Below, piece after piece: positions 43,350-51,820 of a stretch of DNA of 64,000 bases. Below the pieces are notes generated by a model. That model was not told the DNA's origin. It worked only from the letters and a program-made list of their open reading frames with translations, and searched no databases. Positions within the stretch are counted from its first letter, which is position 1, and every line of letters begins with the position of its first letter. This DNA is from COE1 sp963596435 (GTDB lineage Bacteria > Bacillota > Clostridia > Lachnospirales > Lachnospiraceae), in assembly GCA_963596435.1 (NCBI GenBank), contig CAVBMG010000002.1, positions 58,616 to 122,615 on the forward strand, given 5' to 3'. The position numbers and the translations under genes were made by a program.

Positions 43350-43605
43350 TTTTTTATCACTTAATTTTGTAAAAAAGGAAGATTATACAGGCAGTTACCA
43401 GGGAATGCGCTATATGCTGCATCAGGCGGAGGTAGAAGAAGAGAAGAAGCTTCAGATTTATCTGTGGCCGGAACCATTCTGCTTCGATGTAACGCCAGAG
43501 GAACAGAAGATCTCAGAAATGTTTCCTTTCAGTGAAGATGGACTGGCGCAGGGAATTGACTGGATGAATGAACAGTATGAGTCTGTTCGCAGACATGAAA
43601 AATAG
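43333..43605 (+). CDS. Small hypothetical protein overlapping the HAD gene
   Basis: A 90-aa soluble protein, Glu-rich, with sequence parts SYQGMRYMLHQAEVEEEKKL and LWPEPFCFDVTPEEQ. The ATG 43333 overlaps the end of the HAD gene by 17 bases and GGGGTGA lies upstream, so it is probably translationally coupled. I recall similar short proteins in Lachnospiraceae but no named function. Confidence 0.65.
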   Translation: MLTRADFLSLNFVKKEDYTGSYQGMRYMLHQAEVEEEKKLQIYLWPEPFCFDVTPEEQKISEMFPFSEDGLAQGIDWMNEQYESVRRHEK

Positions 43606-43624
43606 AAATAGAGAAAAGTAACAA

Positions 43625-43660
43625 AAAAACAACCCACATGACGGTATGGGTTGTTTTTCA
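43625..43660. terminator. Bidirectional terminator before rpsT
   Basis: AAAAACAACCC (43625-43635) and GGGTTGTTTTT (43648-43658) form a perfect 11-bp stem with T-tracts on both strands, between convergent genes. Confidence 0.92.
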
Positions 43661-43679
43661 TTTACTCTATATTCAAGAA

Positions 43680-43943
43680 TTAAGCCATCTGGTTTACAGC
43701 CTTGGATAAACGAGAAACTTTTCTGGAAGCGTAGTTCTTGTGATATACGCCCTTGGAAGTAGCCTTATCAATAACGCTGGTAGCGTTTAATAAAGCAGCT
43801 GCTGCAGCTTCCTTATCGTTAGCCTCGATTGCTGTATAAACTTTCTTAATAGCAGTCTTAACACCAGACTTGATAGCCTTGTTTCTGTCAGCCTTTGTTC
43901 TGTTAACAAGAATTCTCTTCTTTGCAGATTTGATGTTTGCCAT
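43680..43943 (-). CDS. rpsT: 30S ribosomal protein S20
   Basis: An 87-aa ribosomal protein binding the 5' domain of 16S rRNA. N-terminal ANIKSAKKRILVNRTKADRNKAIKS and C-terminal GVYHKNYASRKVSRLSKAVN are typical. The start ATG (43941-43943, minus strand) has a strong GGAGGT seven bases upstream. A longer in-frame extension to 44003 is not supported by the family. Confidence 0.96.
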   Translation of the reverse strand: MANIKSAKKRILVNRTKADRNKAIKSGVKTAIKKVYTAIEANDKEAAAAALLNATSVIDKATSKGVYHKNYASRKVSRLSKAVNQMA

Positions 43944-44031
43944 GCTTAACACCTCCATTTCGTGAATTGATATATCAATTACTGTTTCATTAAATCCGGA
44001 CACGGACGTTCTAATGTAAACATACTCGTTT

Positions 44032-44060
44032 ATTGTAATTTATGGAACCTTTTCTGTCAA
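44032..44060 (-). promoter_or_regulatory. Promoter of rpsT
   Basis: On the minus strand consensus TTGACA (44055-44060), 17-base spacer, TACAAT (44032-44037). Confidence 0.75.
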
Positions 44061-44133
44061 TACATATTTCAAAAAAATTATGGAAAAAATGTAACTGAAT
44101 CGTTACGAAAATATAAGAAAGGACAGAATATCT

Positions 44134-45048
44134 ATGCAGCAATTTCAAGTCAGAACTGATCTGGCACTTGAGGCAACAGAAAGTGTGAGAAAACAGGAAG
44201 CAGGTGACATTCGGGGCGTTGTCATGGAGGAATATGATGTGCTGGAGGATGTCCATATTACAAAAGTGGAGATTAAAAGCCGAAACGCGCAGAAGAGTCT
44301 GGGAAAGCCCATAGGTACTTATATCACGCTGGAAGCTGCGTCTTTGCAGGAAAATGACGAGGATTACCACCGGGAAATCTCAGAAGAGATGGCGAGGCAA
44401 TTAAGAAGTGTGCTTCCTGCTGTGGGAGAAAAAGAACAGTCCATATTGATAGTAGGACTGGGAAACAGGGATGTTACGGCAGATGCATTGGGACCATGTA
44501 CGGTGGATAACCTGTTTATTACCAGACATATTATCAGAGAATATGGAAAGAAAGCATATCATGCACAAAGAATGCATGAAATCAGTAGTCTTGTTCCGGG
44601 GGTTATGGCGAAAACAGGCATGGAGACTTCAGAAATCATCAAGGGAGTCATAACTCAGACAGAGCCGGACATAGTTATAGTAATAGATGCGCTGGCTGCA
44701 CGCAGTACGAAAAGACTGAATCGTACGATACAGATTACAGATACCGGGATTCATCCGGGGTCAGGCGTAGGCAATTATCGAAATGCACTGACGAAGGAGA
44801 GTCTTGGCGTACCGGTCATTGCAATTGGAATCCCAATGGTAGTAGACGCCGGAACAATCGTGTGTGATGCACTGGAGCAGATTTCCAGAGAATCCCTGGA
44901 GTATTTCAGGAATAGTGAAGATACACAACTTCATAATATGTATGTAACGGCGAAGAACATTGATGAGACTACGAAGAGACTTAGTTTCACAATATCAGAA
45001 GCCATTAATATAGCCTTGGACATGGAATATGAATGGAATGGGGAATGA
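44134..45048 (+). CDS. gpr: Germination protease (GPR endopeptidase)
   Basis: A 304-aa aspartic-type protease degrading small acid-soluble spore proteins at germination. Family marks are RTDLALEATE at residues 7-16, SILIVGLGNRDVTADALGP, KTGMETSEIIKGVI, VIDALAARSTKRLNRTIQITDTGIHPGSGVGN (in parts) and IGIPMVVDAGTI. The candidate catalytic aspartates in NRDVTAD and IDALAARS are present. The N-terminal pro-peptide is short. GpR and spoIIP overlap, a common order in spore formers. A sigma-G promoter was looked for but no good match was seen. Confidence 0.95.
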   Translation: MQQFQVRTDLALEATESVRKQEAGDIRGVVMEEYDVLEDVHITKVEIKSRNAQKSLGKPIGTYITLEAASLQENDEDYHREISEEMARQLRSVLPAVGEKEQSILIVGLGNRDVTADALGPCTVDNLFITRHIIREYGKKAYHAQRMHEISSLVPGVMAKTGMETSEIIKGVITQTEPDIVIVIDALAARSTKRLNRTIQITDTGIHPGSGVGNYRNALTKESLGVPVIAIGIPMVVDAGTIVCDALEQISRESLEYFRNSEDTQLHNMYVTAKNIDETTKRLSFTISEAINIALDMEYEWNGE

Positions 45049-46354
45049 GCTTTCCTATAAGGGAACAGGAGGAATCGGAATTTCGGTGAAGGTCAGGAAT
45101 AGAATAAGTACATTGCTGTTGATCCTGCTATGCCTGTGTCTGGGCATACAGGCATCAGCAGAAATCAGGGAAGATTCACAATGGTCTGACAGATTGAATA
45201 AAGCATTGTCCTGGAAGTGCATGGATTTATGGTGCCCTTCTTTCAATTATGCAGAGTATGGATGGTATCAGGACAATCTTGCAGAACAGATCCGTGGGGC
45301 AATCTGGAGAGGAATACCATTATACATTTTCCTGCAGGAGCAGGAGACCTGTATGGCGTATACGCAATCAGAACCAGTATATGATGCTTCAATCATATTA
45401 CAGCAGACCAGGGATGAAGAGGATGCACTGCAACGTTCTGTACAGGCGGAGAATGAAGAAGCTCTAAGAGATCAGCAGTATCCAGAGGTAGAACAGCCCC
45501 TGCAGGAACAGGAGCCTGAACAGTACAGCGCTGAGATGACAGGAGCATCCTGGACGGATTTTGTCCCGGTAAAAGAAAAAGCAGTAACGTATCTGCCGCA
45601 GCAACTGACAGATCCCCAGTTTATCAAAAAGGAGTTTTATACAGAGGACGCCACGACCAGCATAGATATAAATAAATTGCAGGTGGATAAGCTGCTGGGG
45701 TATGATGCGGCTTTGAAGCAGGATGCCACAGCGCCTCAGATACTGATCTATCATACACATTCTCAGGAGGCATATGCGGATTCTGTACCGGGAGATGTTT
45801 CTGATACCATTATGGGTGTTGGCGAATATCTGAGTGCAATATTGCAGAAGCAGTATGGCTATAATGTACTGCATCATCTGGGACAATATGATGTGGAAAG
45901 CAGGGATTATGCATATTCCAATGCAGCGCAGGGGCTGGAAGAGGTGCTGGCACAGAATCCCTCCATAGAAGTGATGATTGATCTGCACAGGGATGAGATG
46001 AGAGAAGATGTAAGGCTGGTGACAGAAGTTCAGGGTAAGACTGTAGCACGCTTTATGTTTTTTAACGGGTTAAGTTATACCAAAGAGCGGGGAGAGATCA
46101 CCTCGCTTCCCAATCCATACATACAGGAGAATCTGGCTTTTGCTTTCCAGATGAAGCTGGCAGCAGAAGAATATTATCCGGGTCTTACCAGAAAAAGTTA
46201 TCTCAAAGGTTACAGATATAATCTCCAATACAGACCCAAAAGCCTTTTGATCGAACTCGGTGCGCAGACCAATACTGTGGAGGAAGCTATGAATGCGTGC
46301 TTACCCATGGCTCACATACTGGACATGGTGTTGCGCGGAGAGATGCAGGAATAG
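45029..46354 (+). CDS. spoIIP: Stage II sporulation protein P
   Basis: Up to 441 aa. SpoIIP is a forespore-membrane amidase/endopeptidase that with SpoIID and SpoIIM thins septal peptidoglycan for engulfment. An N-terminal signal anchor (LLLILLCLCLGIQASA), a variable Glu/Gln-rich linker and the catalytic domain with ILIYHTHSQEAYADS and MIDLHRDEMRED are visible. The start is uncertain: ATG 45029 overlaps gpr by 20 bases without a clear ribosome binding site; GTG 45086, 19 codons on, has AGGAGG but a long spacing. The family identity is firm. Confidence 0.92.
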   Translation: MNGMGNELSYKGTGGIGISVKVRNRISTLLLILLCLCLGIQASAEIREDSQWSDRLNKALSWKCMDLWCPSFNYAEYGWYQDNLAEQIRGAIWRGIPLYIFLQEQETCMAYTQSEPVYDASIILQQTRDEEDALQRSVQAENEEALRDQQYPEVEQPLQEQEPEQYSAEMTGASWTDFVPVKEKAVTYLPQQLTDPQFIKKEFYTEDATTSIDINKLQVDKLLGYDAALKQDATAPQILIYHTHSQEAYADSVPGDVSDTIMGVGEYLSAILQKQYGYNVLHHLGQYDVESRDYAYSNAAQGLEEVLAQNPSIEVMIDLHRDEMREDVRLVTEVQGKTVARFMFFNGLSYTKERGEITSLPNPYIQENLAFAFQMKLAAEEYYPGLTRKSYLKGYRYNLQYRPKSLLIELGAQTNTVEEAMNACLPMAHILDMVLRGEMQE

Positions 46355-46364
46355 TGGATAGACG

Positions 46365-46394
46365 TAGACAATCAGGGTTTTGATGTGTTATAAT
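46365..46394 (+). promoter_or_regulatory. Promoter of lepA-hemW
   Basis: TAGACA (46365-46370), 18-base spacer, perfect TATAAT (46389-46394). Confidence 0.6.
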
Positions 46395-46451
46395 CTAATC
46401 AATTGCGACAACCAGCAGGTGTCGGACAGATAGGAAGTATGGAGGAAGATT

Positions 46452-48269
46452 ATGTCACATATAGACCAGAGTAAAATCAGAAATTTCTGTATTGTTGCAC
46501 ATATTGATCATGGCAAATCGACTTTGGCAGATAGAATTATAGAGAGAACAGGTCTGCTGACCAGCAGAGAGATGCAGGAGCAGGTACTGGACAACATGGA
46601 TATCGAGAGGGAGAGAGGTATCACCATTAAGGCGCAGACAGTCAGAACTGTATACAAGGCGCAGGATGGGGAAGAATATATTTTTAATCTGATTGACACA
46701 CCGGGACATGTTGACTTTAACTATGAGGTCAGCAGAGCGTTGGCTGCCTGTGATGGCGCGATTCTGGTAGTAGATGCTGCCCAGGGTATCGAGGCACAGA
46801 CACTGGCTAATGTATATCTGGCACTGGATCATGATCTGGATGTATTCCCAGTCATTAATAAGATCGATCTGCCCAGCGCACAGCCTGAATGGGTGAAGAA
46901 TGAGATAGAAGATGTGATTGGAATTGAGGCACAGGATGCACCTCTGATCTCTGCCAAGAACGGTATAGGCATTGATGAAGTGCTGGAGGCAATTGTTCAT
47001 AAGATCCCGGCACCTAAGGGAAGTGCGGACAATCCATTACAGGCGCTTATATTTGACTCTTTGTATGACTCTTATAAAGGCGTTATCATTTTCTGCCGTA
47101 TCATGGAAGGTACAGTGGCTAAGGGAACGAAGATTCATATGATGGCGACCGGTGCGAATGCAGATGTAGTGGAGGTAGGCTATTTTGGTGCTGGTCAGTT
47201 TATTCCCTGTGATGAATTATCAGCCGGTATGGTAGGTTACATTACAGCATCTATTAAGAATGTAAAGGATACAGCGGTAGGTGATACGGTTACAGATGCA
47301 GAGAATCCCTGTAAAGAGCCGCTTCCCGGTTATAAGAAAGTGCAGTCCATGGTATATTGTGGTCTGTACCCTGCGGATGGTGCCAAATACCCTGATTTAC
47401 GTGATGCACTGGAGAAATTACAGTTGAATGATGCTTCTTTGTATTATGAACCGGAGACATCAATTGCACTTGGTTTTGGATTTCGTTGCGGATTCCTGGG
47501 ACTGCTGCATCTGGAGATTATTCAGGAGAGACTGGAACGGGAATATAATCTTGACCTGGTAACGACTGCGCCGGGTGTTATTTATAAGGTATATAAGACT
47601 AACGGAGATGTGATAGAACTGACCAATCCATCCAATTTACCTGACCCATCAGAGATTGATTATATGGAAGAGCCTATTGTAAATGCTGAAGTCATGGTAA
47701 CAACAGAGTATATAGGTTCTATTATGGAACTTTGCCAGGAGAGAAGAGGACGTTATCTTGGCATGGAATATGTGGAAGGAACCCGTGCGCTTCTGAAATA
47801 TGAGCTGCCATTAAATGAGATTATCTATGATTTCTTTGATGCATTGAAATCCCGCTCCCGTGGGTATGCATCTTTTGACTATGATATCAAGGGATATGAA
47901 CAGGCAGAGCTTGTAAAACTGGATATTCTCATCAATCATGAAGAAGTGGATGCGCTGTCCTTTATCGTGCATAAGGATTCTGCCTATGAACGTGGCAGAA
48001 AGATGTGTGAGAAATTAAAGGATGAGATTCCAAGACACTTGTTTGAAATTCCCATCCAGGCTGCTGTTGGCGGCAAGATCATTGCGCGTGAGACAGTAAA
48101 GGCTATGCGTAAGGACGTACTTGCCAAGTGCTATGGCGGTGATATTTCACGTAAGAAGAAGCTTCTGGAGAAGCAGAAAGAGGGTAAGAAACGTATGCGT
48201 CAGGTGGGCAACGTGGAGATTCCTCAGAGTGCATTCATGGCTGTATTAAAGCTGGATGACGATAAATAA
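46452..48269 (+). CDS. lepA: Elongation factor 4 (LepA)
   Basis: A 605-aa ribosome-binding GTPase that assists translation and 30S biogenesis. G1 VAHIDHGKSTLADRI, G2 ERERGITIKAQTV, G3 DTPGHVDF, G4 NKIDLP, and the LepA-specific C-terminal domain ending with KAMRKDVLAKCYGGDISRKKKLLEKQKEGKKRM (read in parts). GGAGGAAG precedes ATG 46452. Length is normal. Confidence 0.97.
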   Translation: MSHIDQSKIRNFCIVAHIDHGKSTLADRIIERTGLLTSREMQEQVLDNMDIERERGITIKAQTVRTVYKAQDGEEYIFNLIDTPGHVDFNYEVSRALAACDGAILVVDAAQGIEAQTLANVYLALDHDLDVFPVINKIDLPSAQPEWVKNEIEDVIGIEAQDAPLISAKNGIGIDEVLEAIVHKIPAPKGSADNPLQALIFDSLYDSYKGVIIFCRIMEGTVAKGTKIHMMATGANADVVEVGYFGAGQFIPCDELSAGMVGYITASIKNVKDTAVGDTVTDAENPCKEPLPGYKKVQSMVYCGLYPADGAKYPDLRDALEKLQLNDASLYYEPETSIALGFGFRCGFLGLLHLEIIQERLEREYNLDLVTTAPGVIYKVYKTNGDVIELTNPSNLPDPSEIDYMEEPIVNAEVMVTTEYIGSIMELCQERRGRYLGMEYVEGTRALLKYELPLNEIIYDFFDALKSRSRGYASFDYDIKGYEQAELVKLDILINHEEVDALSFIVHKDSAYERGRKMCEKLKDEIPRHLFEIPIQAAVGGKIIARETVKAMRKDVLAKCYGGDISRKKKLLEKQKEGKKRMRQVGNVEIPQSAFMAVLKLDDDK

Positions 48270-48291
48270 AATGAAAGTGGGAGGGATGTGT

Positions 48292-49428
48292 ATGAAGACG
48301 CTAAGCGTATATATTCACATCCCTTTTTGTGTGCATAAATGTAATTATTGTGATTTCTTATCAGCACCTGCAACAGAAGCTGCAAGAAAGCAATATATAG
48401 AAGCACTCAAAAGGGAAATTATGCAGGAATCCCTGCAATATAAGGAATATTCTGTAGATACTGTGTTCTTTGGAGGCGGAACGCCCTCTATTCTGAAAGG
48501 TGAAGAGATCGCAGAATGTATGGAGACATTAAGACAGTATTATCAGGTATCACCTGATGTAGAGGTGACACTGGAAATGAATCCGGGAACTGCGGACAGG
48601 AATAAACTACAGATATTGAAAAAGGCGGGAATCAACAGACTAAGCCTGGGATTACAGTCAACAGAGGATTCCCTGCTGCGGATTCTGGGGAGAATTCATA
48701 CCTATGAAGAGTTCTTACAGGTTTATCAGGATGCAAGAGAGCTTGGATTTGATAACATTAATATAGACCTTATGTCCTCACTGCCTGGACAGTCAGTACA
48801 GGACTGGGAAAAGACGTTAAGGAAAGTGCTGGCTTTGGAACCGGAGCATATTTCAGCATATAGCCTGATTCTGGAAGAAGGCACACCTATGGGAGATCAT
48901 CCTGACAGATATCCACCGATTCCGGAAGAAGAGGATGACAGATGTATGTATCATCTGACTAGACAGCTGATGGCACAGAATGGATATTACAGATATGAAA
49001 TATCAAATTATGCAAAAAATGGCAGATTATGCAGACACAATGCGGTGTACTGGACAAGAGGCAATTATGTGGGATTTGGTCTGGGTGCGTCTTCCATGGT
49101 AGAGAACTGCCGGTGGAAAAATACAGAGAATACGGGGCGTTATCTACAGTTCAACAGCCAGAAGCAGTCGGTAAAAGAAGATTGCCATGAACTGGATACA
49201 AAAGAATGCATGGAAGAATTCATGTTTCTTGGACTTCGCATGATGCAGGGTGTGTCTGCATCTGAATTTCAGATTCTGTACGGATATCCTATAGAAGAGA
49301 TCTATGGAAGTGTACTTAATAAATGGCAGAATACAGGTTATTTGATAAGACAGAATGGCTATATTAGGCTTACAGAGAAAGGAATAGACGTCAGTAATGT
49401 AATTATGGCAGATTTTCTGCTGGATTAG
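48292..49428 (+). CDS. hemW: HemW radical SAM haem chaperone
   Basis: A 378-aa radical SAM protein of the HemN/HemW group. VYIHIPFCVHKCNYCDFLS at the N-terminus has Cys-x3-Cys-x2-Cys, and FFGGGTPSIL and NIDLMSSLPGQ follow. The extra N-terminal cysteine of true HemN (CX3CX2CX C) is absent here: the motif reads CNYCDF, so HemW (haem chaperone) is preferred over coproporphyrinogen oxidase. ATG 48292 has GGGAGG upstream. LepA-hemW is a classic neighbour pair. Confidence 0.94.
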   Translation: MKTLSVYIHIPFCVHKCNYCDFLSAPATEAARKQYIEALKREIMQESLQYKEYSVDTVFFGGGTPSILKGEEIAECMETLRQYYQVSPDVEVTLEMNPGTADRNKLQILKKAGINRLSLGLQSTEDSLLRILGRIHTYEEFLQVYQDARELGFDNINIDLMSSLPGQSVQDWEKTLRKVLALEPEHISAYSLILEEGTPMGDHPDRYPPIPEEEDDRCMYHLTRQLMAQNGYYRYEISNYAKNGRLCRHNAVYWTRGNYVGFGLGASSMVENCRWKNTENTGRYLQFNSQKQSVKEDCHELDTKECMEEFMFLGLRMMQGVSASEFQILYGYPIEEIYGSVLNKWQNTGYLIRQNGYIRLTEKGIDVSNVIMADFLLD

Positions 49429-49461
49429 GCTGTAAATTTGCATTTATATTTTGTGGAAAGG

Positions 49462-49490
49462 CACAGAAGGGGTATTTTTCTCATAGAATA
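49462..49490 (+). promoter_or_regulatory. Sigma-K-type promoter upstream of sigK
   Basis: CACA (49462-49465), exactly 16 bases, then CATAGAATA (49482-49490). This matches the sigma-K consensus mACm-N16-CATAnnnTA at all fixed positions. It lies about 25 bases before the proposed TTG start of sigK, so autoregulation is suggested. Confidence 0.65.
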
Positions 49491-49515
49491 GTAGAAAGAC
49501 TTGCGGGGGCGTACC

Positions 49516-50163
49516 TTGAAAACCTTTCAACAGCCATTATCAGCAAAGGATGAAGCCTGTTATCTTCAGATCATGCAGAGCGAAGACAGGCAGGCAGCTT
49601 TGGAGGCGCGCCGGATATTGATTGAGAGAAACCTGCGTCTGGTAGCACATGTTGCCAAGAAGTATGCAGGAGCCGGGGAAGAGATGGAGGATCTGATATC
49701 CATAGGAACGATAGGGCTGATCAAGGCGATTTCGACATTTAGACCTGAAAAAGGCAGCAGACTGGCGACATATGCTGCAAAATGCATAGATAACGAATTA
49801 CTGATGATGTTCCGGGCAAGAAAGAAGACTATGAGGGAAATTTCACTGTATGAACCGATTGGAACGGATAAAGAGGGAAATGAAATTAATCTGCTGGAGG
49901 TATGTGTACAGGAGCAGGTTGATGTGGTGGAAAGGCTGGATACCTCTGATAAACTAAGAGGTCTTGCAGGACTTATCAACAAAAAGTTAAATGCCAGAGA
50001 GCGACAGATCATCATGCTTCACTATGGGCTGATCAACGGTCATGAAAAGACACAGAGAGAAATAGGTGCAATGCTTGGAATATCCAGAAGTTATGTCTCA
50101 AGGATTGAGAAGAGAGCACTTGAGAAGTTAAGAGAAGGATTGGAGGAAAAAGGAGTCCGTTAG
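49516..50163 (+). CDS. sigK: Sporulation sigma factor SigK
   Basis: A 215-aa sigma-70-type factor for late mother-cell genes. Sequence blocks match SigK: NLRLVAHVAKKYAGAGEEMEDLISIG (region 2), SLYEPIGTDKEGNEINLL and KTQREIGAMLGISRSYVSRIEKRALEKL (region 4). The TTG start at 49516 has GGGGGCG 6-8 bases before it; TTG 49501 is poorer. The protein begins KTFQQPLSAKDE, near the mature end of B. subtilis SigK, so the membrane pro-sequence is missing. The gene is uninterrupted, with no skin element. A dispersed repeat starts at its stop codon. Confidence 0.93.
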   Translation: MKTFQQPLSAKDEACYLQIMQSEDRQAALEARRILIERNLRLVAHVAKKYAGAGEEMEDLISIGTIGLIKAISTFRPEKGSRLATYAAKCIDNELLMMFRARKKTMREISLYEPIGTDKEGNEINLLEVCVQEQVDVVERLDTSDKLRGLAGLINKKLNARERQIIMLHYGLINGHEKTQREIGAMLGISRSYVSRIEKRALEKLREGLEEKGVR

Positions 50164-50202
50164 TACGAGTTTTTACATTTCAGTACGAGTTTTTACATTT
50201 GG
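50162..50202 (+). repeat. Tandem 20-bp repeat after sigK (IS-end-like)
   Basis: AGTACGAGTTTTTACATTT occurs at 50162-50180 and 50182-50200, period 20. The first copy begins inside the sigK stop codon. One more copy with one mismatch lies in opposite orientation at 23231-23251. Tandem end repeats of this kind are known from IS21-family elements, but no transposase gene is present. Confidence 0.8.
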
Positions 50203-50203
50203 C

Positions 50204-50232
50204 TTGAGCTGGAATCACAGATATGTTATAAC
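50204..50232 (+). promoter_or_regulatory. Promoter of comM
   Basis: TTGAGC (50204-50209), 17-base spacer, TATAAC (50227-50232), beginning directly after the tandem repeat. Confidence 0.6.
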
Positions 50233-50265
50233 TACCCATACTTTAATAGAGAAAGGTTATGACAT

Positions 50266-51816
50266 ATGTATAGTAAAATTTATACAGGAGCAATCAGCGG
50301 TATTGACAGTCTGATTGCTACAGTAGAAGTGGACGTGTCAACAGGCATGCCCACTTTTGAAATGGTAGGCTTATTAAATCATGAAGTGCGGGAAGCCAAA
50401 GAAAGGGTTAAAGTTGCACTCAAAAATACCGGCATTGAGATACCACCCAAAAGAATCACGGTGAGCATCTCTCCTGCGGATATGAGAAAGGAAGGAGCTG
50501 CATATGATCTGCCAGTGGCGGTGGGGATGCTGGTTTCACTGGGACATCTGCTGGCAGAACGTATTCAGGATACTCTGATTGTAGGAGAGCTGGGACTGGA
50601 TGGAACCGTGAAGCCTGTAAAAGGAATCCTGCCTATTGTGCGAAAGGCGAAGCAGGAAGGGCATAAAAGGTGTATTGTACCATTGGAAAATGCAAAGGAA
50701 GGTGCAATTATTAAGGATATTCAGGTGATTGGTGTGAGAACCTTACAGGAGACCATTGATTATCTGATTCTGCAGGAGAAAGACAAAGCTTCCTTCCTTG
50801 CACCGGCTGAATATGACAATGATACAGACACAGGAGAAGATTCCTATGATGTGGATTTTGCAGACATTAACGGACAGGAGACTGTGAAAAGGGCAATGGA
50901 AGTGGCGGCAGCAGGGTTTCATCATATTCTGATGATAGGACCGCCGGGAGCAGGTAAAACGATGATGGCGAAACGCCTGCCTACAATACTGCCCGACCTG
51001 ACTATGGAAGAAAGTCTGGAAGTATCTACGATTTACAGCGTGGCAGGGCAATTGGATACACAGAAAGCTCTGATTACCAGAAGACCTTTTCTTTCTCCAC
51101 ATCATACGATCTCGGAACAGGCACTGGCAGGGGGCGGCAGGATACCCAAACCGGGAGTAATCTCCCTGGCGCATCGAGGTGTATTGTTTATGGATGAACT
51201 GCCGGAATTTCGAAGGGGAGCACTTGAAATCCTGCGGCAGCCACTGGAAGATAAGGAGATACATATAGCCAGAACATACGGGAGCTTCACATATCCTGCG
51301 GATTTCATGCTGGTTGCAGCACTTAATCCATGTCCCTGCGGTTTCTTTCCGGATAGAAATAAGTGCAGCTGTTCAGATAATGAAGTGAAGAGATATTTAA
51401 ACCGTATCTCCGGTCCGATTCTGGATAGAATTGATGTAGCCATAGAGACACCAAGAGTAGATATCCGCCAGCTTGCAGCAACACAGAATAATGAAAGCAG
51501 TGCCGCAATCAGACAGAGGGTATTGCATGCACGGGAAAAGCAGAGAATCCGTTATGCAGGAACAAAATATCGGTTCAACGCAGAACTGAGTTCAGGAGAT
51601 ATCAAAAAGTTTTGCCCTCTGGGAGAGAAAGAACAGGAGCTGATGGAGCAGGCATTTCATCAGATGAATCTGTCAGCCCGTGCTTATCATAAAATTATAA
51701 AAGTAGCCAGGACAATAGCTGATCTGGATGGCGCTGACAATATTGAATATGAGCATCTTGCAGAAGCAATCTGCTACCGGACCAATGATGCCAAGTATTG
51801 GAACGGAGGAAACTGA
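50266..51816 (+). CDS. comM: YifB/ComM family Mg-chelatase-like ATPase
   Basis: A 516-aa AAA+ helicase of the ComM family, which promotes branch migration in natural transformation. N-terminal Lon-like domain (MPTFEMVGLLNHEVREAKERV), Walker A LMIGPPGAGKTMMAKRLP, Walker B VLFMDELPEF, sensor region ALNPCPCGFFPD with Cys residues, and a C-terminal helical domain. AGAAAGG precedes ATG 50266. It is directly upstream of dprA, four bases apart, which fits competence or DNA processing, although most competence genes lie elsewhere. Confidence 0.94.
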   Translation: MYSKIYTGAISGIDSLIATVEVDVSTGMPTFEMVGLLNHEVREAKERVKVALKNTGIEIPPKRITVSISPADMRKEGAAYDLPVAVGMLVSLGHLLAERIQDTLIVGELGLDGTVKPVKGILPIVRKAKQEGHKRCIVPLENAKEGAIIKDIQVIGVRTLQETIDYLILQEKDKASFLAPAEYDNDTDTGEDSYDVDFADINGQETVKRAMEVAAAGFHHILMIGPPGAGKTMMAKRLPTILPDLTMEESLEVSTIYSVAGQLDTQKALITRRPFLSPHHTISEQALAGGGRIPKPGVISLAHRGVLFMDELPEFRRGALEILRQPLEDKEIHIARTYGSFTYPADFMLVAALNPCPCGFFPDRNKCSCSDNEVKRYLNRISGPILDRIDVAIETPRVDIRQLAATQNNESSAAIRQRVLHAREKQRIRYAGTKYRFNAELSSGDIKKFCPLGEKEQELMEQAFHQMNLSARAYHKIIKVARTIADLDGADNIEYEHLAEAICYRTNDAKYWNGGN

Positions 51817-51820
51817 TCAT

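Noticed and set aside
44091..44106. GTAAC-N6-GTTAC inverted repeat upstream of gpr as sporulation promoter part
   Set aside because: It does not match sigma-F or sigma-G consensus elements and the arms are short.
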